A DNA stretch of 40,332 nucleotides from Actinomycetes bacterium (GCA_014190235.1 BJGC01000019.1:1-40332), one strand, 5' to 3'. Counted from the stretch's first letter, positions 7,818-16,306 are shown. Numbers and translations: made by a program. The notes: a model not told the origin generated them from the sequence alone.

Positions 7818-10229
7818 CTAGTTGTCGTCTTGAGAAGATTCCAATTCCTCTATTGACATCATGACAGCGCGCGCCTTGGAGCCCTCACTCGGACCAACAA
7901 TTCCGCGTTCTTCTAGCAAGTCCATCAGTCGACCAGCACGAGCAAAACCCACTTTGAGTTTGCGTTGCAACAACGAGGTCGACCCCACGCCGGCACGCAC
8001 CACAATTTCGATAGCTTGATTCAGCAATTCGTCGTCATCGCCGCCTCCACCTCCAAAAGAGCCTGAGGAGCCGTTGGCGTTGGCATCTCCTTCGATGCCC
8101 GTGACATACACAACCTCTGGCGACTGACGGCGCCAGTGAGCCACTACTTTGCGTACTTCTTCTTCACTCACCCATGAACCCTGGATTCGGTTGGCCACAT
8201 TGCTATTGCCTGGCAGCAACAACATGTCTCCTTGTCCGATGAGTTTTTCAGCACCGATTTGATCCAAGATTACGCGGCTATCGGTGAGACTTGACACAGC
8301 AAACGCCATGCGCGCCGGAATATTTGCTTTGATAACACCCGTGATGACATTCACGCTTGGTCGTTGTGTGGCAACAATAAGGTGCACTCCAACTGCTCGT
8401 GCTTTTTGAGCGATACGCGTGATGCTTTCTTCGACGTCTCGCGCTGCAACCATCATGAGATCATTTAACTCATCAACGACAACGACGATGTAGGGCAAGC
8501 GTTTGTATTCCGGCTGACCTTCTTCAATGGGCATTTCTCCACGATCGTACGCTGCGTTGTATCCAGTGATATCTCGAAAGCCGACTTCAACAAGCAAGTC
8601 GTATCGCCGCTCCATTTCTTTGACAGCCCAACTCAAAGCATTCGCGGCCTTTTTTGGATTAGTGACGGGTGCAGTGAGCAAATGTGGCAGACGTGCGTAT
8701 TGGCCCATTTCTACTTGTTTGGGGTCAATCAAGATCATGCGAACCTGATCGGGAGTCGTGCGCATAAGCAACGATGTAATGATGCTGTTGAGACCACTTG
8801 ATTTACCAGCACCGGTTGCTCCCGCAATGAGCAAGTGAGGCGTTGTAGCAAGGTTCAAGAACACCGCGCGACCTGCGATGTCTTTACCGATGGCAACATC
8901 GAGTGGATGAACCGCTGCGCGCGCCTCGGGTGATGTGATGAGATCTCCGAGCGACACCAATTGGCGAGATTCATTTGGCACTTCGACACCAATTGCTGAC
9001 TTACCCGGAATCGGCGCCAAGATGCGCACGTCAACTGCTGCCATTGAGTATGCGATGTCACGATTGAGGCTTGTAACGCGAGCAACTTTGACGCCAGGTC
9101 CAAGTTCGAGTTCAAAACGCGTCACAGTTGGACCGACTGTCATTCCCATCAGTCGCGTTTCAACTCCGTGCGATGCGAGCGACTCTTGCAAAAGTTCACC
9201 GCGTGCGGCAACACGTGCCTTGTCGACTTCGTGTGCTTCAGTTCGCGAGAGCAATGAGTTGTCCGGAAGAACCCAGATGCTTTTCTCTGCTGATGGGCCG
9301 AGATTGAGATGCGCTGGTTCATCCTTGCCACCAGAAGTTTTTCCGGGCTTTTGATGAAACTCCGGAGTGGCTGCTGGTGGCGGCGTCTCAGGCGTTTTTG
9401 TTTTTTTCAACTTCTTGGGCTGATCTGCAAAATCGGGGTCAAGACCCGCGTCATACAGAGTCGCTTGTGTTGGCAGCGGTCGAGGTTCGTTGAACTCTTT
9501 GGGTTCGTCCGTGAGATCGTCATAGACGTTGACATTGGGTCGGTCACTGCGCCCGAGTTGACGCAATCCAGTGCGTGCTGTTTGTGACGCAGGGCCAGCC
9601 ATTGTGCGTGAGAATTCGCGCACCTTGGTCATGAGTTCTGGCAATGACACGTCAGTAATGAGCAGCACCCCCGACACCATGACAGCAAATAGAACAACAC
9701 TTGCTCCTGCCCAGCCAATTGTTGATCTGAGTGGCTCTGCAAGAATTGCGCCCACCCATCCGCCAGCATCCGACATGGCGTCAACCGCAGCGATGATTTC
9801 ATTGCTGCCGTTTACTAAATGCAAGAATCCCAAAGTTGCAACGACACCAATCGCCCATCCAATGGACAACCGCACACGATGCTCGACTTCTTGGCGACGC
9901 ACCATGGCGACACCGATTCCAAGAATCACTAGTGGAAGTGCAAATCTCCCGAGACCAACAAGCCACCCAAGTGACGTATCAATACCTCTGCCGACTGGTC
10001 CTGCAAGATGCAGATAGAGCGCCAGCCCCAACAAGATTCCGGCGCTGATAAACGCGACTCCCCAAAACTCCACTTCGCGACCCGCAAACGCCGCACGCGT
10101 CAACGACTCACCCTTTGCCTCACGAGCCTTCGAAGTCCCAGACCCAGCCCGCGGACGAGAGCTTCCCTTGGGAGGTGTCTTGACGGACGAACCAGAGCGC
10201 CCAGACGATGAAGAACCCTTTGCAGACAT
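7818..10229 (-). CDS. ftsK: DNA translocase FtsK/SpoIIIE
   Basis: This 803-residue protein has a Ser/Gly/Lys-rich cytoplasmic start (1-45), then hydrophobic membrane helices (about 55-78, 88-110, 122-140 and 170-193). A charged linker rich in Pro and Lys follows to about 310. The motor has Walker A GATGAGKSS at 470-478 and Walker B IVVVVDELND. A C-terminal gamma winged helix (about 730-795) would read KOPS-like polar DNA sequences. It pumps DNA through the septum during chromosome segregation. The linker is short compared with E. coli FtsK and resembles the SpoIIIE/actinobacterial form. TACGGT 7 nt before the ATG suggests a leaderless message. Confidence 0.96.
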   Translation of the reverse strand: MSAKGSSSSGRSGSSVKTPPKGSSRPRAGSGTSKAREAKGESLTRAAFAGREVEFWGVAFISAGILLGLALYLHLAGPVGRGIDTSLGWLVGLGRFALPLVILGIGVAMVRRQEVEHRVRLSIGWAIGVVATLGFLHLVNGSNEIIAAVDAMSDAGGWVGAILAEPLRSTIGWAGASVVLFAVMVSGVLLITDVSLPELMTKVREFSRTMAGPASQTARTGLRQLGRSDRPNVNVYDDLTDEPKEFNEPRPLPTQATLYDAGLDPDFADQPKKLKKTKTPETPPPAATPEFHQKPGKTSGGKDEPAHLNLGPSAEKSIWVLPDNSLLSRTEAHEVDKARVAARGELLQESLASHGVETRLMGMTVGPTVTRFELELGPGVKVARVTSLNRDIAYSMAAVDVRILAPIPGKSAIGVEVPNESRQLVSLGDLITSPEARAAVHPLDVAIGKDIAGRAVFLNLATTPHLLIAGATGAGKSSGLNSIITSLLMRTTPDQVRMILIDPKQVEMGQYARLPHLLTAPVTNPKKAANALSWAVKEMERRYDLLVEVGFRDITGYNAAYDRGEMPIEEGQPEYKRLPYIVVVVDELNDLMMVAARDVEESITRIAQKARAVGVHLIVATQRPSVNVITGVIKANIPARMAFAVSSLTDSRVILDQIGAEKLIGQGDMLLLPGNSNVANRIQGSWVSEEEVRKVVAHWRRQSPEVVYVTGIEGDANANGSSGSFGGGGGDDDELLNQAIEIVVRAGVGSTSLLQRKLKVGFARAGRLMDLLEERGIVGPSEGSKARAVMMSIEELESSQDDN

Positions 10230-10236
10230 GCCATAA

Positions 10237-10242
10237 ACCGTA
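10237..10242 (-). promoter_or_regulatory. -10 box (TACGGT) of ftsK, probably leaderless
   Basis: TACGGT on the minus strand lies 7 nt before the ftsK ATG with no ribosome site between. The same hexamer precedes the DedA-like gene and dapB in this window. A terminator-like hairpin for the upstream gene rnj lies about 45 nt further upstream, supporting an independent transcription unit. Confidence 0.5.
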
Positions 10243-10285
10243 CCAATGGGCGTCCTGTGCTCTCGGGATACCCCTATGGATACAG

Positions 10286-10305
10286 CAAAACGCCTCGTTG
10301 AGGCG
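10286..10305 (-). terminator. Intrinsic terminator-like hairpin after rnj
   Basis: On the minus strand CGCCTC-AAC-GAGGCG forms a perfect 6-bp stem and is followed at once by TTTT. It begins 14 nt past the rnj stop and precedes the ftsK promoter. The stem and U-run are short, so termination may be partial. Confidence 0.55.
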
Positions 10306-10318
10306 GTCTGAACAGGAC

Positions 10319-11980
10319 TTACGTTGTCATGACGACAGGGACAATCATGGGCCGGCGCTTGGTGCGCTCATTCACGAATTTGCCCGCCGCCCGCCGTACT
10401 TCTTTTTCAAGACCATCAATATCGTGAACGCCTTCAGCCAGCGCGCGCTCGACTGCGCGAGACACTGTGTCGCATGCTTCATCAAGGAGATCTTCTGCTT
10501 CGGGTGCATAGACCCAACCGCGAGTAATAATTTCTGGTCCCGTTAACACGCGATTGGTTTCGCTGTCGACTGTCACCACGACCACGACCACACCTTCTTC
10601 GGCCAACACCCGACGGTCTCGCAAAACACCCTGCCCGACATCGCCAACGATTCCGTCCACATACAAATTTTGAGCAGGCACCCGCGAATGAAATGAAAGC
10701 CCCTTGTCGGTGAGCTCTAAGACATCGCCATTACTCACCAGCGTGATGTTGTCTTTAGCGACCCCCATTGTTTCTGCGAGCGCTGCGTTTGCCAACATAT
10801 GCCTGTATTCACCGTGAATTGGCACAAACCACTCTGGTTTGATGATTGATACGTACGTCTTGATCTCGTCTGCTTGAGCGTGCCCAGTGGCATGCACATC
10901 GGCGATTCCGGAGTGGACAACTTTGGCACCAGCACGCAAGAGTCCGTCGATGACTCGATTGACGTTGTACTCGTTTCCGGGAATCGCATGGCTCGACAAG
11001 ATAACTGTATCGTCTTGCCCCACTTTGACAAATTTATTTTCGCCGCGAGATAACAATGATAACGCCGACATTGGTTCGCCTTGCGAGCCAGTCGAAATAA
11101 TGCAAACTTTCTCTGGAGCCAAATCACGCGCGTCATCGATGTCAATAATCGAACTTGCTTTGACATTGAGCAGTTTAAGATCGATGGCTAATCGAACATT
11201 TTTTTGCATTGAGCGCCCAAGTGTTGCGACCACTCTTCCTTGCCCAACAGCGGCCTCAATAATTTGTTGAATGCGATGAATATGGCTGGCAAAACTTGCC
11301 GTAATAATGCGCCGATCTGCATGCTCAATGAAAAGTTGTTTCAGGACTTTGCCGACATTTTTTTCACTCGGAGCATGTCCTGCTTCTTCAGCGTTTGTGC
11401 TGTCACACATCAGTAATCTCACGCCATCAGACATCGCTAGTTCGCCGAGGCGAGACAAGTTCGTTCGCCGATTATCAACGGGGGTGAGATCCAGTTTGAA
11501 GTCACCAGAGTGAATAATGACTCCCTGAGGGGTATGCAAGACAATGGCATGAGCATGCGGAACAGAGTGAGTGACCGGCAAGAACTCAACATCAAACGGG
11601 CCAATCTTGCGACGTTCTCCATCCGTCACGGCAACGAACTCTGTCTGACGAGAGAGTCCTGCTTCTTCGATGCGATTGCGCGCGAGGCCCAATGTGAGTG
11701 CTGATCCAAAGAGAGGGAATGAAAGTTCGCGCAACAGGAACTGCAGACCTCCGACATGATCTTCATGCCCATGCGTTGCGACACAGCCCACAATGCGATC
11801 TGCGTTTTCGCGCAAGAAGGTGAAATCTGCCAAGACTAGGTCGATACCGTGCATATCGGCTGACGGAAACATCAGCCCGCAGTCAATAAGAAGCAACTTG
11901 TCTTGTTGTTCAATAACCATGCAGTTTCGGCCTATTTCGCCGAGACCACCCAAGAAATAAATACGTATTGGTTGGGCCAT
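10319..11980 (-). CDS. rnj: Ribonuclease J
   Basis: This 553-residue metallo-beta-lactamase/beta-CASP ribonuclease has the zinc motif H70-G-H72-E-D74-H75, GDFKLD and CDSTN in the core, and IPVHGEYRH towards the end. A C-terminal domain follows (about 450-553). RNase J does 5'-to-3' exonucleolytic and endonucleolytic RNA decay and rRNA maturation. An upstream ATG at 12085 would add 35 residues that read inside dapA. The chosen ATG begins the conserved MAQPIRIYFLGGLGEIGRN and is coupled as TGA-G-ATG to the dapA stop. The dapA-rnj pairing is common in actinobacteria. Confidence 0.96.
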   Translation of the reverse strand: MAQPIRIYFLGGLGEIGRNCMVIEQQDKLLLIDCGLMFPSADMHGIDLVLADFTFLRENADRIVGCVATHGHEDHVGGLQFLLRELSFPLFGSALTLGLARNRIEEAGLSRQTEFVAVTDGERRKIGPFDVEFLPVTHSVPHAHAIVLHTPQGVIIHSGDFKLDLTPVDNRRTNLSRLGELAMSDGVRLLMCDSTNAEEAGHAPSEKNVGKVLKQLFIEHADRRIITASFASHIHRIQQIIEAAVGQGRVVATLGRSMQKNVRLAIDLKLLNVKASSIIDIDDARDLAPEKVCIISTGSQGEPMSALSLLSRGENKFVKVGQDDTVILSSHAIPGNEYNVNRVIDGLLRAGAKVVHSGIADVHATGHAQADEIKTYVSIIKPEWFVPIHGEYRHMLANAALAETMGVAKDNITLVSNGDVLELTDKGLSFHSRVPAQNLYVDGIVGDVGQGVLRDRRVLAEEGVVVVVVTVDSETNRVLTGPEIITRGWVYAPEAEDLLDEACDTVSRAVERALAEGVHDIDGLEKEVRRAAGKFVNERTKRRPMIVPVVMTT

Positions 11981-11981
11981 C

Positions 11982-12881
11982 TCAGCGAGCGGCCGCTCGA
12001 GCACGATTAAGATTGTCGAGCACGATTTTTGCTTTTTCGAATACAAATTCGGGTGGTGCTCCCATCGGGAGTCTGGCAGGCCCAACGTTGAAGCCGAGCA
12101 ACTGCATCATTGCCTTTGTGGGAAGTGGGTTTGGTGCCTCGTCTCCGGTCTCAAAGGAAAAGCTCTCAACTAAGCGGTGATTAATTGCAATCGCCGTTGC
12201 AATGTTGCCCTTCTTAAAGGCTGTGATCATCTCTTTGTGATCAAAACCAGACCAATGGGTTGCAACTCCAATGACGCCGACTCCGCCGTAAGCCAGAAAT
12301 GCCAACGTCAAGCCATCGTCTCCGCTATATAACTCAAAACCTTGTGGAGCACGAGACATAAGGACAGCAGTTTCGGCCGGATTTCCGGCGGCATCTTTGA
12401 CGCCCCGAATATTGGCATTGTCTGCTGCAAGCGATAGCAATGTCGTGGTATTTATCTTGCGACCAGTACGCACCGGAATGTCGTACACAATCACTGGCAA
12501 TGTCGTAGCGGTGGCCATGGCTGAAATATGTGCGGAGATTCCGGCTTGAGAAGGTCTGTTGTAATACGGACATACCGCCAATATTCCTGCCACGCCGAGC
12601 GTGCTTGCTTGGCGAGTGAGATTCACTGAATGCAAAGTGTCATTTGATCCTGTACCAGCAACCACCGGAATCGTCACTGCAGCGCTCACTGCTTCCCAGA
12701 GCATCATTTTTTCATCATCCGTGAGTGTTGAGGACTCACCCGTTGTTCCCGTCAGCACAAGACCGTCATTACCATTGGCTTGCAACCATCGTGCTAATCG
12801 AATTGCCTCGTCAACATTGACATCACCATTTTCATCAAATGGTGTGATCATTGCTGTGAGAACTTCTCCAAAAATTGCCAT
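11982..12881 (-). CDS. dapA: 4-hydroxy-tetrahydrodipicolinate synthase
   Basis: This 299-residue TIM-barrel aldolase condenses pyruvate with aspartate semialdehyde at the entry to lysine and diaminopimelate synthesis. Visible catalytic features are T46-T47 in GTTGES, Y107 in YYNRP, Y133 in VYDIPVRTG with R138, and the Schiff-base lysine K162 in RGVKDAAGN. Length and motifs are standard for DapA rather than N-acetylneuraminate lyase. Its ATG shares one base with the TAA of the upstream winged-helix protein (TAATG), and it is coupled downstream to rnj. dapB, the next pathway step, is about 8 kb away. Confidence 0.96.
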   Translation of the reverse strand: MAIFGEVLTAMITPFDENGDVNVDEAIRLARWLQANGNDGLVLTGTTGESSTLTDDEKMMLWEAVSAAVTIPVVAGTGSNDTLHSVNLTRQASTLGVAGILAVCPYYNRPSQAGISAHISAMATATTLPVIVYDIPVRTGRKINTTTLLSLAADNANIRGVKDAAGNPAETAVLMSRAPQGFELYSGDDGLTLAFLAYGGVGVIGVATHWSGFDHKEMITAFKKGNIATAIAINHRLVESFSFETGDEAPNPLPTKAMMQLLGFNVGPARLPMGAPPEFVFEKAKIVLDNLNRARAAAR

Positions 12882-13495
12882 TAAAAAGATCCTTCCGCTT
12901 GACGATTGATGCCTTGAGAAAGAATCAAATCTTCGTGTAGTTCCATCCAGATGTCATGAAAACTATTGCACATCACGCCAGTGAACATTTTTTGTTCGCC
13001 CTGCTCGACTTTGTTGCAGGCGGCGGCAAGGCGAGGTGAGTATTGAGCCATGCGGTTAAGTATCTCACCAAAGCCGACGACAATCGGCTGTGTTTTAGCG
13101 TGAAGCGCAGACAGTTTGACCACAACTGATTTGTCGTATGACGAATCAGAGTGGTCGTTGGGTTGGCCATCTCGTAACTGCCATTCTCCGCAGAGTTCCT
13201 TGAAGGCTTCATTGAGGGCTAGAAACGGCTCGTATCCCCAAGCCAGTGATTCACTGCTTGAGCCGACGTCTTCTTGCAAGGCCTCACGATGCGCTTGTTT
13301 TCCGGCAGGAGTGAGTTGCCAAAGTGATCGCGCCTCCCGAAACAGCGCCAACTCATGCGATTGAAGGTGCTCAAGATTGGATTGCACCGTTCCCAAATCA
13401 AGAGTTGAGATCTCGCTCAACGTTTCTGTCGTCGCAAAGCCCTTAATGCGAAGGGCGTGATGAACAAGGAACTGTGGAGTTGATTGCTTCGCCAT
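12881..13495 (-). CDS. Uncharacterised protein with winged-helix-like N-terminus
   Basis: I do not recognise this 204-residue protein with confidence. Residues 8-75 resemble a winged-helix DNA-binding domain of the MarR/PadR kind: helices around FLVHHALRIKGF and TVQSNLEHLQSHELALF, then a basic SLWQLTPAGKQAHREAL wing. The rest is mostly helical and acidic. It may be a regulator. Its stop overlaps the dapA start (TAATG), so the two are co-translated, which hints at a link with lysine/cell-wall precursor supply or simply a shared promoter. A GAGAGG ribosome site precedes the ATG, with TACGCT 10 nt upstream. Confidence 0.75.
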   Translation of the reverse strand: MAKQSTPQFLVHHALRIKGFATTETLSEISTLDLGTVQSNLEHLQSHELALFREARSLWQLTPAGKQAHREALQEDVGSSSESLAWGYEPFLALNEAFKELCGEWQLRDGQPNDHSDSSYDKSVVVKLSALHAKTQPIVVGFGEILNRMAQYSPRLAAACNKVEQGEQKMFTGVMCNSFHDIWMELHEDLILSQGINRQAEGSF

Positions 13496-13505
13496 ATCGC
13501 CTCTC

Positions 13506-13511
13506 AGCGTA
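13506..13511 (-). promoter_or_regulatory. possible -10 box (TACGCT) before the winged-helix/dapA/rnj operon
   Basis: TACGCT on the minus strand lies 10 nt before the ATG, in the 30-nt gap after the diiron gene. Transcription from it would leave a leader of only a few bases, in which GAGAGG could still act weakly as a ribosome site. Confidence 0.35.
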
Positions 13512-13525
13512 GTGACTAGCAGTGG

Positions 13526-14653
13526 TCAAGACGGAGTGGAGATGTCTTTGCCTAATTCGAAGGCCAGATACTCTTCGCCAGTATCTTCCCAGTCCTCGAA
13601 TTGAATCACGCCCAAGTCTTCAAAGCGATGACGAAGCCACTTGTCGTTGCGATCCAGGAGCCCCAACTTTTTACAGTTCGGCACAATCTTGGCAAACAGC
13701 ATCTGCTGAAAAATTGTGCGAGTCGGGTCTTGCAACAAGATCGGAGCAATTTCTTTTGTGTTCACTCCGAGGCGATCCCAGACTTCTTGCTGCAAGAAAC
13801 GGTCACGCATGCGAACGCTTGCCTCAAACGCAAACTCTTGACGCTCTTTGATCTCCACGTCGGTCATCTGGGCATACACCTCTTGCAGGCTCAGCACACC
13901 AAAAGCAACGTGACGCGCCTCGTCGCTCATGACGTATCGCAGCAATTTCTTGAGCAATGGCTCCTGTGTGGTTTGGTGCAAAAAGCCAAAAGCGGCAAGA
14001 GCAAGCCCTTCCACCATGATCTGCATTCCCAGGTATGTCATGTCCCAACGGCTGTCGGTGATGATGTCATCAAGCAACAGGCCAAGGTGGGCATTAATTT
14101 GATATCCACCACCAAGTTTTTCGTCAAGATATCGAGCAAATACTTCGACATGTCGTGCTTCGTCTACTACTTGAGTACTTGCATAAAGTTTGGCGTCATA
14201 CCACGGGACGGTCTCAACAATTTTTGCTGTACACACAAGTGCACCTTGTTCTCCGTGCAAGAACTGTGATAACTGCCAGCGACGACCTTCGATTCCGAAG
14301 TTGAGCCATTCTTTATCGCCCCACTTACTGAGCGAGGACTCAGAGAACAACGAAATATCAAACCCTGCACCGAGCGTTGCTTGATCTTGGGCAATAGTTC
14401 TTTCGACGTCAACTTCGGTCTCCCACGGAAGGTCGGTTGTGCCGTTCCACTGACTGGTCTTGGCTTTTTCGTACAACTTGCGCAATGGTGGTCGAGTCAG
14501 TGAATAGTCCCACGTGAACACTGTGTCGACAGTGTGTGGCACAAGGTGCTCCGTGGCATCTCTGTCGGTATTTGTGATAGCAAGAATCGCTTCGATGTCG
14601 TTAACTTCGTCTCGACCAATGAGATCTTGGTTTGTGTTATCGATAACAGTCAT
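13526..14653 (-). CDS. Ferritin-like (R2-type) diiron protein, function unknown
   Basis: This 375-residue helical protein has a complete carboxylate-bridged diiron ligand set in two half-sites: E135, then E165-xx-H168 (DEARHVE), then E215, then E245-xx-H248 (DEARHVA). The spacing fits ribonucleotide-reductase R2-like and acyl-ACP desaturase-like oxidases. No ribonucleotide-reductase R1 gene is nearby, and I cannot name the substrate; oxidation of an organic compound is the family expectation. An upstream frame to 14800 adds 49 unconserved residues. I chose the ATG at 14653 because AAAGGA precedes it by 5 nt and conserved-looking sequence starts there. It follows tetR by 34 nt and is probably controlled by it. 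Confidence 0.85.
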   Translation of the reverse strand: MTVIDNTNQDLIGRDEVNDIEAILAITNTDRDATEHLVPHTVDTVFTWDYSLTRPPLRKLYEKAKTSQWNGTTDLPWETEVDVERTIAQDQATLGAGFDISLFSESSLSKWGDKEWLNFGIEGRRWQLSQFLHGEQGALVCTAKIVETVPWYDAKLYASTQVVDEARHVEVFARYLDEKLGGGYQINAHLGLLLDDIITDSRWDMTYLGMQIMVEGLALAAFGFLHQTTQEPLLKKLLRYVMSDEARHVAFGVLSLQEVYAQMTDVEIKERQEFAFEASVRMRDRFLQQEVWDRLGVNTKEIAPILLQDPTRTIFQQMLFAKIVPNCKKLGLLDRNDKWLRHRFEDLGVIQFEDWEDTGEEYLAFELGKDISTPS

Positions 14654-14687
14654 ATGTATCCTTTTTTTGTCTTTTTGTTGTACGTGT

Positions 14688-15275
14688 TTAGAGAATTGAA
14701 TGAGTAGAAGTATTGAAATATGCCTGCACAAATCGGCGAGTGCTGTCTTCGTTCGAAAAATCAACGGTCTGAGAGGGCGCCAAGAAATACGAGATGACAA
14801 GACGGCTCATAATGTCAACCATTTCTGCAGCCTCTTGCGCCGTGATGAATCTTTCGGCTAGTGGCGTGATAAATGCGGTCGCGATACGAATAATGCGCGG
14901 CACTCCGCTCACTGTGAGGTCACCAAGCGCTTCACCCGGAGCCGTCGCCATGAGTGCGGCCAGGTGCTCGTCATGTTGAAGTTCAGAAGTTGCGACAACG
15001 ATGCTGCGCACCAAGAGGTCTTCAAGCGAATCTGCGTCCTCGATATGTGCTCGCAAGAGTGTGAAGAACTCCTCAAGACTGCGTTCGCGCAACGCTTCTA
15101 ATAAAACGTCGCGTCCGCCGGGAAACAACCGATACACCGTGGCCCGAGATGCAATGGCAGCCTCGCAAATGTCATCCATCGTGACATTTGCAAAACCAGA
15201 CGAGTCCACACATGCCCGTGCAGCATCAAGAACACTGAGATGCGCTGGACTGCGGTATTCGTTGAACTTGACCAC
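14688..15275 (-). CDS. TetR-family transcriptional regulator
   Basis: This 195-residue protein has a typical TetR N-terminal three-helix DNA-binding domain (about 12-58). The recognition helix region is MDDICEAAIASRATVYRLF. A variable helical ligand domain follows. The start is a GTG, supported by TAGTGT 6 nt upstream in a promoter with a perfect TTGACA -35. A 7-bp inverted repeat overlaps that promoter, so autorepression is likely. The diiron gene lies 34 nt downstream and is the obvious target. The ligand is unknown. Confidence 0.93.
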   Translation of the reverse strand: MVKFNEYRSPAHLSVLDAARACVDSSGFANVTMDDICEAAIASRATVYRLFPGGRDVLLEALRERSLEEFFTLLRAHIEDADSLEDLLVRSIVVATSELQHDEHLAALMATAPGEALGDLTVSGVPRIIRIATAFITPLAERFITAQEAAEMVDIMSRLVISYFLAPSQTVDFSNEDSTRRFVQAYFNTSTHSIL

Positions 15276-15277
15276 GA

Positions 15278-15304
15278 TGAGACACTAACCCCTTTTTTGT
15301 CTCA
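15278..15304. promoter_or_regulatory. Probable TetR operator (inverted repeat TGAGACA-N13-TGTCTCA)
   Basis: Two perfect 7-bp arms, 15278-15284 and 15298-15304, have centres 20 bp apart, about two helical turns, as expected for a TetR dimer pair. One arm overlaps the -10 region of tetR. The other falls in the -35/-10 spacer. Repressor bound here would block RNA polymerase. Confidence 0.65.
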
Positions 15305-15311
15305 CTGTCAA
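15282..15311 (-). promoter_or_regulatory. tetR promoter: TTGACA-N18-TAGTGT, leaderless
   Basis: On the minus strand the -35 TTGACA (15311-15306) is a perfect consensus. An 18-nt spacer leads to TAGTGT (15287-15282). The GTG start follows 6 nt later, with no usable ribosome site in between. This is the best-formed promoter in the window. Confidence 0.7.
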
Positions 15312-15360
15312 TATCTGGACCTACTCCAGGACGACAGAATAATGGGCATTCCTACTCTTT

Positions 15361-15369
15361 TGCTAGGGT
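15361..15369 (+). promoter_or_regulatory. possible extended -10 (TGCTAGGGT) of the ABC importer operon
   Basis: TG-n-TAGGGT resembles an extended -10 element and lies 29 nt before the ATG of the binding protein. That leaves a short leader containing a TGAAAGG ribosome site. No -35 is clear, which extended -10 promoters can tolerate. Confidence 0.4.
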
Positions 15370-15398
15370 TTGACCTGTTCATCTCCTGAAAGGCCCGT

Positions 15399-16280
15399 AT
15401 GCGTCGTTTTTTGATCTCTCTTGCCGTTGTTAGTTCATTGGGCCTTGCCGCTTGTGGCAGCTCTGATTCGAGTTCCGACACAACAGCCGCTGGTGGCGCA
15501 GCAAAACTCGCCGGTGGCACTGGCAATGACTGCACCACAGACAAGACACTTACCGCTGCAACCTTGACCATCGGAACGGGCACACCTGCCTATGAGCCAT
15601 GGGTAGTTGGAGATGCACCGGAAAAAGGAGAAGGGTTCGAGGCGGCCGTGGCATATGCAGTCGCGACAGAACTTGGATTCGATAACGAGCACGTCTCGTG
15701 GGTACGCACAAGTTTCGATGAAGCTGTTCAGCCAGGAAAAAAGAATTTTGACTTCAACTTGCAGCAATACTCCATCACCGAAGAGCGCAAAAAAACTGTG
15801 AGCTTTAGCGATGCCTACTACACGACCAATCAAGCGATTGTCGGATTTGCTGATTCATCTGCTGCTGGTGCAAAGTCCGTTGCAGATCTCAAAGGACTCA
15901 AGTTCGGAGCACAGACCGGAACAACAAGTCTTGACTTTATTACGAATGTCATCAAGCCTGATGCAGAGCCATTTGTCTACGACGATAATGCTGGAGCAAA
16001 AGCAGCGCTTGAAGCCAAGCAGATTGATGCGATTGTCGTTGACCTACCAACAGCATTTTATATCGCTGCCGCAGAAATTGAAGGCGCCGTTGTCATTGGC
16101 CAGTTCCCTGCTGATGCAAATGCAACTCCAGAACAATTCGGCCTGGTCTTGGACCTTGAGAATCCGCTGGTGGCGTGTGTTAATACCGCCTTGGCGACAC
16201 TGAAAGATAACGGAACACTCGCCAAAATCGAATCAACATGGTTGAGCGACAAGACCGGCGCACCCGTCATTAGCCTTTAA
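15399..16280 (+). CDS. Amino-acid-type ABC transporter substrate-binding lipoprotein
   Basis: This 293-residue family 3 solute-binding protein has a lipoprotein signal peptide (MRRFLISLAVVSSLGLAAC). The lipobox LAAC puts the lipid on C19 and anchors the mature protein outside the membrane. A Ser/Thr/Gly-rich tether leads to two lobes: GTPAYEPWVV near 53, the GEGFEAAVAYAVATELG region near 76, SFSDAYYTTNQAIVG near 134, and a hinge block LKGLKFGAQTGTTSLDFI near 164. Such proteins deliver polar amino acids or related small ligands to the permease. First gene of a three-gene operon; the ligand cannot be read from the sequence. Confidence 0.92.
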   Translation: MRRFLISLAVVSSLGLAACGSSDSSSDTTAAGGAAKLAGGTGNDCTTDKTLTAATLTIGTGTPAYEPWVVGDAPEKGEGFEAAVAYAVATELGFDNEHVSWVRTSFDEAVQPGKKNFDFNLQQYSITEERKKTVSFSDAYYTTNQAIVGFADSSAAGAKSVADLKGLKFGAQTGTTSLDFITNVIKPDAEPFVYDDNAGAKAALEAKQIDAIVVDLPTAFYIAAAEIEGAVVIGQFPADANATPEQFGLVLDLENPLVACVNTALATLKDNGTLAKIESTWLSDKTGAPVISL

Positions 16281-16306
16281 AAATCGCAGCACCAGGTGGC
16301 GATGCG

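Noticed and set aside
13601-14269. Open frame of 222 codons antisense to the diiron gene.
   Set aside because: The opposite strand encodes a protein with a full set of metal ligands; the antisense product has no recognisable domain.
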